A DNA stretch of 64,000 nt from Bradyrhizobium sp. LHD-71 (lineage in GTDB: Bacteria > Pseudomonadota > Alphaproteobacteria > Rhizobiales > Xanthobacteraceae), in contig NZ_JAVIFX010000009.1 in NCBI RefSeq assembly GCF_031157255.1, forward strand, positions 176,972-240,971, in the 5' to 3' direction. Made by a program: the position numbers and the translations under genes. Under the pieces are notes generated by a model. That model saw only the letters and a list, made by a program, of their open reading frames with translations, did no database searches and was not told the origin of the DNA. This document shows positions 63,973 through 64,000 of this stretch, piece by piece (the first letter of the stretch is position 1; the number at the start of each line of letters is the position of its first letter).

Positions 63973-64000
63973 GCCGATCGTCGGATCGAGCGCTCCTGAG

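Overview
The window reads as chromosome of a GC-rich alphaproteobacterium of the order Hyphomicrobiales, most likely close to Bradyrhizobium/Rhodopseudomonas. Pointers are a giant GPR/RgsE-like polar-growth protein behind a perfect CtrA-type box, a Rhodopseudomonas-like ferredoxin-NADP reductase with its [2Fe-2S] ferredoxin, an Omp25/31-like beta-barrel, and the intergenic palindromes of the TCATTGCGAG/CTCGCAATGA type. This placement comes from gene content, not from a database search. No rRNA, tRNA, CRISPR array, transposase or phage gene was seen.

Layout. 1-6.5 kb: a catabolic locus with an aconitase-family hydratase (cut by the window edge), an isocitrate-lyase/PEP-mutase family lyase, a divergent NMT1/SsuA-type ABC importer and a GntR/UTRA regulator. 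6.5-9.5 kb: LysR regulator, divergent azoreductase, and an anchored DJ-1/PfpI protein. 9.6-19.9 kb: a locus around an N,N-dimethylformamidase-like two-subunit amidohydrolase, with a polyamine-type ABC importer, a glutamate-1-semialdehyde-type aminotransferase, an M24 metallohydrolase and a GntR/FCD regulator. The same TGATATATCA palindrome lies upstream of both convergent arms. 20.0-26.2 kb: a tandem duplication of a ~3 kb gene for an RTX/GH16 glycanase, copied together with its upstream region. 26.3-32.5 kb: a uracil-catabolism (URC-type) operon with GTP-cyclohydrolase-II-like URC1, URC4, an E. coli-type adenylosuccinate lyase and a uracil phosphoribosyltransferase, with a divergent N-carbamoyl-D-amino-acid hydrolase.

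32.5-40.6 kb: a molybdenum-responsive locus with Mop, TrmO-like, ModA, DUF2478, an unknown 126-aa protein, an HTH-only ModE, two aldehyde dehydrogenases, a zinc-ribbon protein and a second ModA-like binding protein. Three strong and one weak ModE boxes sit in its promoters, including one between the two divergent aldehyde dehydrogenase transcripts. No ModB/ModC is present. 40.7-44.6 kb: an operon of an MHS-family transporter, two SDR dehydrogenases and an imidase/PgdA-like deacetylase-fold enzyme.

45.0-54.8 kb: the 1892-aa coiled-coil membrane protein with 44-residue repeats, an Hpt protein, ferredoxin, thioesterase, ferredoxin-NADP reductase and an MFS transporter. 54.9-64.0 kb: outer-membrane protein, secreted SGNH hydrolase, YbhN-like flippase-family protein, small membrane proteins, universal stress protein, SixA-like phosphatase, FAD oxidoreductase and exported MsrB.

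The strongest leads are the ModE-box control of aldehyde dehydrogenases, the two-operator DMFase-like regulon, the URC operon carrying a purB-type lyase, and the CtrA-linked polar-growth protein.
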